Origin: Acorus gramineus
Taxonomy: Eukaryota; Streptophyta; Magnoliopsida; Acorales; Acoraceae
DNA: 64,000 nt
Assembly (NCBI GenBank): GCA_030737835.1
Contig: CM060848.1
Location: 32,545,634 to 32,609,633, forward strand
Direction of reading: 5' to 3'
Each line of letters begins with the position of its first letter. Position 1 is the first letter of the stretch. Shown piece by piece: positions 11,735-25,100 of this stretch. The position numbers and the translations under genes are program-made. The notes beneath the pieces were generated by a model, which worked only from the letters and a program-made list of their open reading frames with translations, ran no database searches and was not told the origin of the DNA.

Positions 11735-12850
11735 TTTTGGATTGAGTATAACATTTTCTCAGTGTCGAAGCTGACCCTAGGCGACCGAATACTTTGGTGC
11801 TTTTTCAGACATGTGTGTTATTTTATGTATTATTTTACTAAAAAAAGGTTAGACTCAGTTATTTTTACATACTCAGACCACACATGTTTTTATTTTTTTT
11901 AAATATTAAACATCATTAAAGAGGTATTTTTCCCCTTTAATTAAAACAATCGAACGGAGCCTCCTTCTCGAATCCGGAGTCGATTGAACGTGGATCGTAC
12001 ACTAAAAAAGGAATCAAAGGGATACTAGTGTGATGCCAGCCAAAGGAACTCCGAAGAGATGTATGAGTAAGGGAATTCAAAATGGCATAATCTCACTATT
12101 AAGGTGGCTTGTTAGCAAAGTGAACTCATACCTCAATTCACTGTTAACCTTCCCTTTTGTAAGGTTCATGGGCTAGATTGGGGGACGGTTTGTTCAAGTG
12201 AGCCGTTTGAGGGAGGCGGCTAGTTTGGGGTAGCTGCCAGGTTTCTGGCTTCTTAATTTTTCTAAGTGTTGGTCCATGTCTTCTTTTCTTTTCTTCCTCT
12301 TATTTCCTTTAAGTAATTTCCTCTTATGTCCAAAAGTAGTTTATTTTAAATGTCGGTTGAGATAATTTTCTTTTATTTGGACAGTCAAAATTGAGATATT
12401 TACACATATATTTCATTGGATTTTTAATGAGGTATATAGGACTACATTTTGGACTATAAAAAAAAGTGAGTATAACAGTGCCTAAAAAAATTGGAAAATG
12501 TTAGATTCAGTTTATTTTACCAACTAAAACTCAGACCAGACGTGTTTTTATTCTTTTAAAAATAATAAACATCATTTAATAAAGGATATGCTTCGATAAA
12601 AAGTGTACATCTCTCCATTTCGAATTGAATGAGCCCATTTTTAGTAAGTATAAAAATATATTTAACGAGGTATATACAACATCTAACAAGTTATATACTT
12701 CACTGGATTTCTAATGAGGTATATCCGTATATTTTGGACTGAGAAAAAACTGAGTGTAACAGCACTAAAAAATATTTGCTTCAAGGCCCATTATAAGAGT
12801 TTGTCCAAAATGCAGTCATGTATGTGTCATTAGATTCTTCTCATCTTTTA
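11735..12850. other. AT-rich intergenic DNA with a diverged repeat
   Basis: No gene is visible. A unit containing GAGTATAACA, CTCAGACCA and AATAAACATCATT occurs at about 11746-11930 and again at 12466-12590. A related TTTTGGACT...AGTGTAACAG stretch lies at 12731-12770. This is an old interspersed or duplicated repeat of unknown class. Confidence 0.4.
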
Positions 12851-13255
12851 GCCCCTGTTTGGATCGAGGAATAAACTATTCTGCGGTTTATACCTATTCC
12901 AGAAACATATAACTTTATCAATGAAATAAGCGATTTTCTGTTTGGTTATGTTTTTTTTATTCTCATTGAAAAACGTAAGAATAAAAGTTGAGTTGTTTGG
13001 TTGATGAAAAATAAAATGTGAATAAGATGTAAAAAATTGATTTAACATGTGGGCTCTATTGATGTATAAGAAGTGTTGATAGACGATTTCATGTGATGAG
13101 ATGTGATTTTTTTTAATGTGATGGTGGGCCCCACTTATCAATAGAAATAGATAAACTGAGTATAATTTATCCTAGGGTTACCTAGAATTGTTATACTCTC
13201 TTATACTCATTTATATTAGCATAATAATATTAAATTATACTCCGCAAACAAACAA
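12851..13255. mobile_element. Possible Tourist/Harbinger-like MITE
   Basis: The segment begins GCCCCTGTTTGGATCGAGG directly after TTA (12848-12850). It ends near CCGCAAACAAACAA followed by TTA (13256-13258). The ends are only loosely inverted (GTTTG core), so this call rests on the TTA flanks, the PIF-like GTTTGG terminus and the AT-rich content. It could instead be a decayed end of the neighbouring Harbinger element. Confidence 0.3.
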
Positions 13256-13288
13256 TTATTTTTCCTATCTATTCTTACGCCACCCTTA

Positions 13289-16174
13289 CCCCCCGTTTGC
13301 CAACTAACATAAACAGAGAATAAGGGAGAATAACAGCAGAATAGTCCTTATTCGCTGTTTGTTTGGAGCGGATAAACCCTGATAGCTATGCTTGGATAAA
13401 CTAGCATAAGGCCTGATAACAATTCTACTAAAATGTGAGAATAGCTTATCAGGGCTTATCTATTCCTGAGAATAAAAATACCCCTCACCATCATTACAAA
13501 AAATATTATCTCTCTTACTTTAACACACCCCAATGGTACACCCATATTTAAGGTGGACCATCTGATCAATATGCCTGGGCACTCTGATTAAATCTGGACC
13601 ATCAAAAATACACTGAAAAAACAAATCTCATCCTGACCGTCCAAAATCACTCTGCTTTTTTTTTCATCACCGTACACGTGTCCTACCATTCCATCCCATT
13701 CACTCCCACCGACCATCCTCGAATACCCATTTCGTTCTCATCTCTCACTCGACTCCCTCTGCAACGAAATGGAAACCCTAGCTATGTTGGAGGGGCGATT
13801 CACCATGGACACCTTCTGAGAGCTTGGAATCGTGTAGATCGAAGTTCGGGCATTTTGAAGATCAGGATTGTACAGTGGCTTCCCATCAAGCTAAGACTCA
13901 CACCCCTAATCGCGACGAATCACAGGTAAACCCATCGGTTTTCGGCGATCTTATGTTGAAGATCTACCGAATATTCATGTGATATTTGTGTTTGATTTGA
14001 AAAAATCATGGTGAATAATAGGGTTATGGTTAGGTTAGAACATTTTGGTTCATCTTCATAGAGCTGATGATGTGTGACCTTCTACACCCAGTGACCTTCT
14101 GTGTTGTTCTCCTGGTTACATGAATATTTGATTGCACACCATAAACTAAGTTGAATACATTTTATTTAATACAAGGATTAAACCCTTTTTCTTAATTTTG
14201 ATTTTCAGTTTTAAATATCATGTCAAATGATAAAGCACCTCATTTTCATTTTAAATAGATCAGTGGAACACTCTGAGAGATACTTGGAAAGCATGATAAC
14301 CTGGAGAACCTTGTAATGCCCAATTTATATTAATAAGAGTCATCTGTAAATCCCACAAACCCATCTTATTCATGCTTGATTTTCCCCTTTGTGATGAGAG
14401 ACCAAAATGACAGAGATGAGAGACCTCTATTTGGGTTTACGATTTCATTTTTATCGGAACTTTTCACCCGGTTTGTTTTCCTCTCGCCTGGCAATGCCTT
14501 TGTTAATTTTTGTAGCAGCCACATTTTGAATATGCACTGTTCTACCTGGGTATACTACATGGGTCATGAAGAGAGGGATCTCTTTCATACATGGTTAATG
14601 TTATTTGTTTTCTATCAAAACACGCAAGGTCATGCATAAACATGAATTTGTCTATGCTGACCATCCAAATTGATGGACTTAATCAATTTGGCAAAAGTGT
14701 CAGCCTTACAAACTTAATCAAATTGTATTAATACAATCCAGGATGGTCACAAATCAAATATTAAGTGGGAGTTGCAAGACCACTTAAAAATGGATCTTTA
14801 CAATCCTTCAATTTTTTTGTGTATATATATGTGTGTTCCATATGTTTCAGAATGCTCTTATTTACAATTGATGGTCTGAAATATGAAGTCTCTAATTTCT
14901 AGTACTCAATAACAGTTAGTCTAGCAACCCAGCTGTTAACCTCTCATAATATTTGTGCACATTGCAATTATTATATTATTGCAAGTAAACCTTCAATAAG
15001 TGTCTTCCATGGTTTCTGCATTAGTAATGCCAACAGATTAAGAGGCTGAGCAATGTATGTTAGTTTGTGGTTCGGTATGCTGATTTATATTCCATGTTTT
15101 ATCTAACTTTAAATGTGATGTTAACATGTTTCTGACAAAGGTTTGAAGTGTATATGAAAAAAGAAATTTTATTCAACATCCCACTGTCTATAAATATAAA
15201 ACACATAACCTATTTGCCTATATATTTTATAATTGAGTCTATTATAAGTTACATGCAAATATATACGACCATTTATCAATAATTCAATGTAATTGGGCGA
15301 TGTGTAGGGTTGGCTATATATATTTGGTTGACTTTACAGATATTGGACCCAAAACTTAAGTTTATATAGATGTTTAAATTTTATATCCACAATATTATTT
15401 CATTACTATCCAGTCAGTGCATCCTGTTTTAATAGAAACATAAACATAGTAAAACTCATGTTTGAGGAGTATGTAGTCGTGCATTTTAAAGATATGGGTT
15501 ATTAGGTGTTTCCCATTGAATCATTGTTTCATGTCTTCTCATGGCCTGGCTCATCTACAACCATAGGGGTTAGTAAAATTACATATTAGAAATGCATACT
15601 TAAGTAAACATTCATGGATGGAGTCTATCTCATATAATTTTATTTAATACTAGTAATTTTACATATATGATTGGTTTATGTTAAGGGTGAAATCTGATGT
15701 TAATGACCAATTACTATATTTTATGTTTTATGCTTATTTTTAGTGTTATTATGTGTTCAATTTTTAGCATAATGCCCCCTAACTCAACTTTCATGCTTTA
15801 GATTATTTTTCGTATATGTTGCAACTATGTCATGATAAATGAATGATTTATAGAAACCTTCTACACCCATTGGTGCATCCCAATCTTGTGTATAACCAAC
15901 CCTAACATCTAACCGAGTATATATTGATGTTTACACATCAGTTACATACGTTAATTCATGTACCTCAGATCAATGGCCAAATAATATATTTATGTGTTCA
16001 TGTGGGTTAGTCTTATTCGCAATCATATAGATGTGAATGACCAATGAATATGTGTGTGTGTGTGTGTGTTCATGTGAGTTAGTCTTTTTCGCATTCATAT
16101 AGATGTCAATGACCAATGAATTTATGTATGTTGTTGAAATATTTAATTCATTCCATGGTGTCCAATGTGTCTAG
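13289..16174 (+). other. Harbinger 5' region, probably untranslated exon and long intron
   Basis: No protein frame is convincing here. A possible first non-coding exon ends at 13926 (CACAG/GTAAAC), and the Myb-like gene opens just after an acceptor-like TGTCTAG at 16174. The rest is AT-rich. Near 15995-16125 a ~70-bp unit (TTCATGTGRGTTAGTCTT...CAATGACCAATGAAT) is duplicated around a (GT)n tract. Confidence 0.45.
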
Positions 16175-19100
16175 ATGTCAAAGATGAGCCAGCTTCCCCT
16201 ACGCATGGCATCCAATAAGAATCGGATTGGAAACTGGACCAACCCGATGGATGCTTGTTTGGTGGGGTTGCTAGTAGATCAATTTCAACAGGGTAATTGC
16301 GTGAAGGGAGTCTTTCAAAACAGTTCTTGGAAGACTATCACTGCAACCTTGAACTATCGAATGGCTATGACTTTGGAAATGAGTCATTGCAAGAATCGTT
16401 GGAAAGTGTTGAAGCAAACCTATCACCTATACCAAGTGTTATATATGTGTCACTTTTGGCCTTATGGTAACCATTGGAGCATTCTGTTTTTTTCGTTTTT
16501 CGATCGGAACCGCTAAAATTTTGGACTGTTAGCTATCGTCCTGTGTTTGAGGACTCCGATTGAAAATCTAACTGCATATTATGTGTCCTGGTGCCATTTC
16601 AAGCCACTCACGAAAATTTCATCAAATTCCGGTAACGTTTCAGAAATTTTGCAGTTCCGGGGCGTATCCGGGTTTTGACCGAGCGAGAAGTCATTGGGAG
16701 AGTTGACTCGGTCAAAGTGGGCCCATGACTTGGTCAACCCCTTTTGTTTTTATTTGTGGTTGGGTTGACCCAAGTCAAAACCCACTTTAACTCACCAAAT
16801 CCTCACTTAAACCTAATTAATCCTCTCTTAACCCTAATCTAAGTGAGGGATTATATATAAGTGAATCTAAAATTTGCCCCCCCACTATTCATCTTCTTCT
16901 CCATTTAGTTTTCTCTCTCCCCCTCTCTCTTTTTCTTGATTTTAAGCTACCTAGAGTGCTTGAAACTCAAAACCCAAAGAAGAGAAAGGTAAGGGGAGCT
17001 CCCGATCTATCCACCGGTGGTTTCGGATTCGAGTTCCGGTGTGTTTAGCCCCTTCTCACCCCCTCTTTTCTCCTCTGATTTCAGCCCCTTCGAGGGCTGA
17101 GGAAGAGCTCGGTGGTGGAGGTCTTTGGGGAGGTGTTTCGGTGCACGAAGAGCTCCCGGTCCCCTTCCTTTCCTTCCCTTTCCTTGGGTAAGCCTTCTTT
17201 CCTTCCTTTTCTTGCTTAGATGCATGTTAGGAGGGTGGGTTTGAGTGTGGAGGGTGGTTGGTGGCTGTGGGTGGTGGTTGGGGGCGGTCGGAGGCCACTG
17301 GTGGCCGGTGAGTGGTGGAAAGGTGGCTCGGGCAGGTGGTTGGCTGTCTCGGGCAGGATGGCAGCACAGGCGCAGCAGGCAACACCGCAGGAGGAGCAGT
17401 TGGCAGGGCGTGCGCTCGGGCGGAGCTGGAGGGCGTGCTGGGCGCTGGTGCTGGGCGCTGGGCGCTGGGAGCTGGTGCTGGGTGCGGGTGCTGGGCGCTG
17501 GGGGCTGGGCTCTGGGCGCTGGGCACCGTGCAGGAGCGTGCGCGCAGAGCGCTGTGCAGGGGCGCAGGCGTGCTGTGCGCGCGCGGTGAGGCGAGCGGTG
17601 GTGTGCACGGGGTGCACGCCGGGCGATGCGCGGGGCGTGAGGTGTGCGTGTGTGCGCGCGGGTTGCTGCGCTGGGGCACAGTGAGCGCGCGGTGCACCCA
17701 GGAGGTCTCGACAGGGTGTCCGGGCGTGCGGGCTGGGCTCGACAGGGCGCTTGGGGGTGCGGGCCTGGGCTCGGCTGTGCGCCCGGGGCGGGTAGCCGTG
17801 CGTGCGGCTGCCCGGGGAGTTTGGGAATGAGTTGGGGTGCTCGGGCTCGCGTGCGTACGGGCCGTATGTACGTTTGCCCGAGTGTTGTGTATTTTTAGAG
17901 TATTTTTGGTGTATTTGTGGATTTTACTCACCAAGTTGATACCCTGTCTTGCAGATCTTGACGGACGGTCGCGCGACGACCCGATTACCGGTGAGTGGGA
18001 CAATCCAACCCAGTTGGGAGGCGCTATATGCACTTGGGCGTATACCGTCCTCCCCTGGGGCACCATAGATTAATATTAACCTATTTAATATGTAATCCAT
18101 GCAAGCATGATTGATATGTAGTATGCATGCTACCCTAGACTGAGTATGTTAGGGACTTGCACCCTTAGGTTGTGTAAGAGCCATGCATCTTGTCACCTTG
18201 TTATCATGCTAGGAAAGCCTCGGCCTATGTATGCGTCCTATTAGTTTAATTTGTTAAATTAAATGCAACTTGTAATATTATAGCATGCCTTAGGGAATAT
18301 TAAGGGGCCTTGCGAGGTCAACATTGAGACCCGGGCTAGGGTGCTCCGTGTTCCTTGTTTGGTTGTCGGGATGTCCTATATCGGGACCTCATGGTGCCCT
18401 CCCAAGGTTTCTTTTCCCGTCTATATTAATGCATGTTCCCCGCATCTTGGTTATGCGCCCTGGAGGAATTCTGATGAATTCAAGTCACTAGAGTTGTAGA
18501 GATGTGTTGTCAGCGGATCCGAGTGGATCATATGCGTATGGATAGGCTGTTCTGTTCCCTTCGTCGGATCCGTGTAGACTACCCCAGCGTTAGAAAGGCT
18601 GTCCCCGTGGAGGGGCTCCCATCAGTAGGCACCTCCTGATTTGGGACGGACTGTGCTGAATGTGGGAGTGGCCAAGCGGCTACGGAGTGGGGAGAGACTA
18701 TCGGTGGACCAAGGGCGACCATCAGCCTAGTCAGTCCCAATATCCTATGTCACCTATTGAGGGGTGAGGGTGAGGGTGTATGGATGTGTATGGATGTTTA
18801 TCAGGATAATAAGTCCCAATATCCTATGTCACCTATTGAGGGGTGAGGGTGAGGGTGTACTGATGTGTATGGATGTTTATCAGGCTAATAAGTCCCAATA
18901 TCCTATGTCACCTATTGAGGGGTGAGGGTGAGGGTGTAGTGGTTCGGCGATGTAACGGACCACTGGATTTATGTTGTTTATGCCACTTTGAGGCTGGTTG
19001 CTGATTAATTGTGGTTAATATAAACTGTGATGCATGGGTTGCGCTATTCACTGAGCGTGTGGCTCACCCCTCGCATAATTATTTTCTCCAGTGATTACTG

Positions 19101-22100
19101 AGGCGGACTTGAAGGAGGAGCTCCCTGAGCGACTGCACCAGTAGCGGAGTAGCGCTACGTCCCGCGAGTTTTTGAGGCCATCAGCATCCTTTTTATTGTA
19201 TGTATATATTTCTGTGCTTGGGCACCCAGTTTGGATTGTGTTTGGATGTATTGTGTATATTTGGCTCTCGCAAGACGTTTGATTATGTATCGAGTCTATA
19301 GTATGTTTTTGGATTACAGACTCCGTCTTTTAGCTTCCGCTATCTGTGTATATATCATGTCAGCTTTGCTTTCATCTGTGTTGTCATTTCAGTTGTTGTT
19401 TAGAGTATTTTATTGATCTCCTGTATAGACTGCTGATATCATGTATACACTTGCCGCGTCCCGGGGACGGCCGCCCTGGGGCGTGACAAAAGTTGGTATC
19501 AGAGCCTGGTCCTGTCAGAGCCAATTGTATTCTTTCGTAGAGATGAGTCCTAGGATTTCTATATGAGTATTCTGATCCTAGTGTCTGGTTTTCTTAGGTT
19601 GCTGATATGCCTCCTCGCAGAGGACGATGCGGACGAGGTCCCTCTCGACCTTTGGAGGTTTCCGAACCTGCCAGAGGCGAGGATGCTACTGGGGAGTCCT
19701 CAGCCGTGAGGCCAGGATCGGCAGGAGCCTCCTGCCTGGGAGCGCGCGTTTGCGCGGATAGCAGATTTGGTGGAGACGCAGACCAGGGCATTGGAGGCCC
19801 AGACGAGAGTATTGGCAGAGCAGGCACGGGAGATTCAGGAGCTGCGGGCGGCCCGCGAGGCAGTTCCGCAGGTTCCTTTGGTGGCAGATCCACCTGTGGT
19901 ACCCGATGTACCCCCAGTCCCTGTGGTGGTTCCGGCGGTCAAAGTTCAAGATCGCCAGGAGAGGGAGGTGGAGCTGGAGGCGGCAGCGAGGGTGCACCAG
20001 AGTGGTCTTAGCGCCTTTCTGAAGCTCCATCCTCCCGAGTTTCATGGTCAGACGGCTGATCCCCTTGCCCCAGAGCGATGGTTGATGGAGGTGGATGCGA
20101 TCTTCTCGACCATGCATTGCACGGATCGCCAGCGAGTCTCCCTGGCCACTTTTATGCTGAAGGGTAGCGCCGCCGACTGGTGGGCTACTAGATCAGTGGA
20201 CATCCCGGTGAGAGCAGCTTTTATGGGCGGAGTTCCGGAGGTATTTCTTGGAGGAGTACTTCCCGTTCTCGACGCGGCAGATCGTGATGCGGGAGTTTGA
20301 GCAGCTGACGCAGGGCTCTATGTCCGTCGCTGACTACTCCACGCGCTTCACGAGGCTATCCAGATTTGCTCCAGCCTTGGTGATGGACGAGGAGACGAGG
20401 TGCCGTCGATTCGAGCTTGGCCTCAGCAGCGCCATTCGGGTGCATGTTACCTCCCAGGCATTCACGAGGTACTCCGACTTGGTGTCTCGAGCGAAGACCT
20501 CGGGATCCTCGTGACGGTTTCGACCCCTTCGGCAGATCAGAGGCCACCCAGGAGCCAGGACCAGGGACAGCGCAGGAAGAAGAGGGCCCGCTTTGATCGG
20601 TCAGCGGCTGCCCCTCCTCCAGCAGATGTGGTGCCAGCGCGAGGTCTCGCACCCATCGCAGCAGTGCCGGTCCAGGCGAGGTGACCAGAGTCGCGCTGTT
20701 ATCACTGTCAGCGCATCGGGCATATCTTGTATAATTGCCCTGATGCTGGCCGACCCCGCGTGATGCCTCCGCAGCAGCAGCAGTTGCAGCAGCAGCCGTT
20801 TCAGCAGCCGTTCCAGCAGCAGCGCCAGCAGCAGCAGCAGCCTCAGCGCCAGCCGCAGCAGCAGCCTCAGCGTCAGCAGCAGCCACGGGGTGGCCATGTT
20901 GACCAGAGGAGGCAGCCAGCGCAGCCGGCGAGGCGTGCCCCTGCTCCTCAGCCGCAGTTCGTGCAGGGCCGAGTGGCAGCGCTTTCGGCAGAGGAGGCTC
21001 AGGCATCAGGCAGCGTGGTCAGAGGTATTGTTCAGATCTCCCAGCTCCCTGCATATGTGTTGTTTGATTCCGGAGCCACACACTCGTTCGTGTCTCCCGC
21101 TTTTGCGAGACGGACGGGCGTGGCGTCCGCTCCTTTAGATGCTATCTTGGAGATATCATTGCCCGTGGGAGACCGTATTCTCCTCAGTTCAGTGTACCGA
21201 GGGTGTACGGTAGAGGTTGCGGAGCATGAGTTTCCAGTGGAGTTGGTGGAGCTCGCGATGACGGACTTTGATGCCATCCTGGGAATGGATTGGCTTGCGG
21301 CTAGTCACGCCAGCATCGACTGTTTTGCCAAGTCGGTGTCTTTCCACCTTCCGGGTCGGAGGTCCTTCCAGTTCGTGGGCGATCGTGACGTAGCCCCTTT
21401 GGGGTTCGTGTCGTCCATGCAGGCGTGGAGACTCCTTCAGGGAGGATGAGAGGGCTTTCTAGCGTACATTGCTCAGGAGGATGCACCGCTGCGGGCAGAT
21501 ATCAGTCAGACTCCGGTCGTGGCAGAGTATCCCGAGGTTTTCCCCGATGATCTTCCGGGATTACCGCCGGATCGCGCGATCGAGTTTGAGATCAATCTGA
21601 TTCCGGGACCGAGCCGATTTTGAGAGCTCCGTACCGGATGGCCCCTGCAGAGCTGAGGGTGCTCAAAGAGCAGTTGGAGGAGTTGCTGGAGAAGGGCTTC
21701 GCACGTCCGAGTGTTTCTCCGTGGGGAGCCCCTGTCCTGTTCGTCCGGAAGAAGGACGGTTCGCTGCGGCTGTGTATTGATTACAGGCAGCTGAATAAAC
21801 GGACAGTGAAGAACAAGTACCCGTTGCCGCGGATCGACGATCTGTTTGACCAGCTCCAGGGAGCGCGTGTCTTTTCCAAGATCGATCTCCGCTCGGGTAC
21901 TACCAGCTGAAGATCCGGGAGTCAGACATTCTGAAGACGGCCTTTCGCACCCGGTATGGGCACTACGAGTTCAGAGTACTGCCATTCGGGTTGACGAACG
22001 CGCTGGCAGCCTTCATGGATCTGATGAACCGGGTGTTTTGGCCCTTCCTCGACTATTTTGTGGTAGTATTCATCGATGACATATTGGTGTACTCGAGGAG

Positions 22101-25100
22101 TCTTGAGGAGCACGCTCACCATCTTCGCACTGTCTTGGAGACTTTGGCCAGACATCAGTTGTTCGCCAAGTTCAGCAAGTGCGAGTTCTGGTTGGAGCGT
22201 ATGGCCTTTCTGGGCCATGTGATTTCCGGTGAGGGCATATCTGTGGACCCGGAGAAGACGCTCGCCGTGTCGAATTGGCGTCGACCGTCGAACCCCACAG
22301 AGATTCGGAGCTTCTTGGGCTTGGCGGGTTATTACAGGAGGTTTGTCGAGGGTTTCTCGAAGATAGCCGTTCCTCTTACCCGCCTCACTCGGAAGGATGT
22401 TCGGTTCGAGTGGTTCCCTGCTTGCGAGGAGAGCTTCCTGGAGCTGAAGCGAAGGCTCACCTCAACGCCAGTTCTTACCCTTCCGTCTGGGAGTGGTGGG
22501 TTCGCAGTTTACACGGATGCATCGCAGTTGGGTGTGGGTTGCGTCCTGATGCAGCACGGTAAGGTTGTGGCTTACGCGTCTCGTCAGTTGAAGCCCCATG
22601 AGCAGAATTACCCCACCCACGACCTTGAGTTGGCAGCGATCATCTTTGCGCTGAAGATGTGGAGCATTACCTCTATGGAGAGGAGTACGAGCTCTTTACC
22701 GATCATAAGAGCTTGACATATCTGCAGTCCCAGCCGGAGCTCAACATGCGTCAGAGACGTTGGGTTGAGTTCCTGACGGACTACGATTGTGACATCGCTT
22801 ACCATCCGGGTAAGGCGAATGTCGTGGCAGATGCGCTCAGTAGGCAGCCCTTGGGCATGGCCGCCCATATGGCTGTCCGTCGTTGGAGGCTTCTGGAGGA
22901 GGCCGCTTGCGGGATCAGTGTTTGGGAGACTCCTGCGGGTTTTTGGCCAGGCTAGTGGTGCAGCCAGTCCTTCTCGACGATATCCGCACGGCTCAGGCTC
23001 AGGATCCGCATTTTATAGTCCTCTCTGAAGGCGTCGCCCGGGGCGAGCGTCCGAACTACCAGATTCGCGCGGACGGGATCCTGCGGTTCAGAGGCCGAGT
23101 GTGCATTCCCGACGACGCAGAGCTGAAGCGGAAGATTCTGGATGAGGCCCATCGTTCGAGGTACACAGTGCATCCTGGTGGCACGAAGATGTACAGGGCC
23201 CTTCGTCGTGGCTACTGGTGGCGCGGGATGAAGACGGATATTGCCCGTTTCGTTGCCCGATGCCTAGTATGCCAGCAGGTGAAGTCGGAGCATCAGCGCC
23301 CTGCGGGGAAGCTGCAGTCCATTGAGATCCCTCAGTGGAAGTGGGAGCAGATCACCATGGACTTCGTCTCGGGTTTGCCGAGGTCACGTTCGGGTCACGA
23401 TGCCATCTGGGTGATCGTCGACCGGCTGACGAAGTCTGCTCATTTCCTCCCCATCCGACTCACCGATTCACTGGACACCCTGGCGCAGTTATTTGTCTCC
23501 GAGATTGTCCGTCTCCATGGCACTCCAGTCAGCATCATTTCCGATCGAGACGCGCGTTTTACTTCGAGGTTCTGGTGTAGCCTCCAGCACGCCCTTGGTA
23601 CGAACCTCCATTTCAGTACAGCGTTTCATCCGCAGACGGACGGCCAGTCGGAGAGGACGATCCAGACTCTTGAGGACATGCTGCGACCGTGTGTTCTCGA
23701 TTTTGGGGGCAGTTGGGAGAGGCATCTCCCGTTGGTGGAGTTTGCCTACAACAACAGCTACCATTCGAGCATCCGGATGGCTCCTTACGAGGCACTTTAT
23801 GGCCGCAGCTGTTATATATGTGTCACTTTTAACCTTCTGGTAACCATTGGAGCATTCTGGCAGTTTTTTGGTTTTTTTCGTTTTTCGATCGGAACCGCTA
23901 AAATTTTAGACTGTTAGCTATCGTCCTGAGCTAGAGGACTCCGATTGAAAATATAACTGCATATTATGTGTCCTGGTGTCATTTTATGTCACGCCCCAGG
24001 GCGGCCGTCCCCGGGACGCGGCAAGTGTATATATAATATCAGAATCTACACAGGAGGTCAATAATATATCATACACAAACAACCAGAATGACACACAGAC
24101 AACAAAGGGGCTGACATGATATATACACCAAATGCGGAAGCAAAAGACTGAATCTGTAAATAAACATACTACAGACTCGATACTCAATCATCTGTCCTGT
24201 GAGAGCCAATATACACAAATACAACTGAATATATACAAACGCGTGCCAAGCACGGAAATAAAATACATACAGTCAAGAAGGGATGCTGATAGCCTCTGGC
24301 ACTCGCGGACGTAGCGCTACTCCGCTATTGAAGGAATCCCTCGAAAAGCTTCAACTGCTGCTCCGGCTCTAGCTCAGGCTCAGTGGCAACTGGGGAAAAA
24401 CATATGCGAGGGGTGAGCCACACGCTCAGTGAACAGCACAACCCATGCATCACAGACAATATTGACCACTACCCAGATCTTAATAATCCACAAAATGGTA
24501 ACAAATACTCAAACCAGTGGGTCGCTCAATCGCCAACCCCCTACACCCTCACCCTCACCCTTCAATGGGTGACATAGGATTTTGGGACTGATATTCATCC
24601 AATCACAACACCAGTGGGTCGCTCATCGCCAACCCACTACACCCTCACCCTCACCCTTCAATGGGTGACATAGGATTTTGGGACTGACTAGGCTGTTGGT
24701 CACCCTTGGTCCACCGATAGTCTCTCCTCCACTCCGTAGGCCGCTGGGCTATCACCCCCACAACTTCAGCACAGTCCGTCACAAATATCGGGAGGCGCCT
24801 ACTGATGGGAGCCCTCACCCACAACTTCAGCACAGTCCGTCACAAATATCGGGAGGCGCCTACTGATGGGAACCCCCTTTCTAACGCTGGGGCAGCCTCT
24901 ACCGGATCCAACGAAGGGGACAGAACAGCCTATCCATACGCATATGATCCACTCGGATCCGCCGACAACGCATCTCTACAATTCTAATGTCTTGAATTCC
25001 TCAGAATTCCTCCAAGGCGCATAACCAATATGCGGGGGACATACACAATAATTAGCAAGGGTGGAATATCATTGGGGGAAAGAAACTTGGGAGGGCAGCG

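Larger units (their letters stand above)
16437..19488 (+). repeat. 5' LTR of the chromovirus
   Basis: This LTR has TGTTATATATG...GTGACA ends, a TATATATAAG box at 16853, a donor-like GGTAAGC at 17188, a CpG block of about 17330-17880 (shorter than in other copies), a 36-nt module 17955-17990 and a third acceptor near 19091. A 79-80-bp unit carrying GGGTGAGGGTGAGGGTG is repeated about three times from 18732 to 18940. Confidence 0.93.

Noticed and set aside
13678-13929. Small forward frame at the Harbinger left side as a gene
   Set aside because: No domain and no conserved pattern; it overlaps a probable untranslated exon ending at CACAG/GTAAAC.
18770-18780. GGGTGAGGGTGAGGG as an interstitial telomere repeat
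   Set aside because: The plant telomere unit is TTTAGGG; this motif does not match it and occurs at a fixed LTR position.
18732-18945. Regular repeats as a CRISPR array
   Set aside because: Units are contiguous LTR repeats without unique spacers, in plant nuclear DNA.
19494-19505. tRNA gene at the TGGTATCAGAGC sites (19494, 51164)
   Set aside because: Only 12 bases complementary to a tRNA end, right after an LTR; no cloverleaf around it. They are primer-binding sites.
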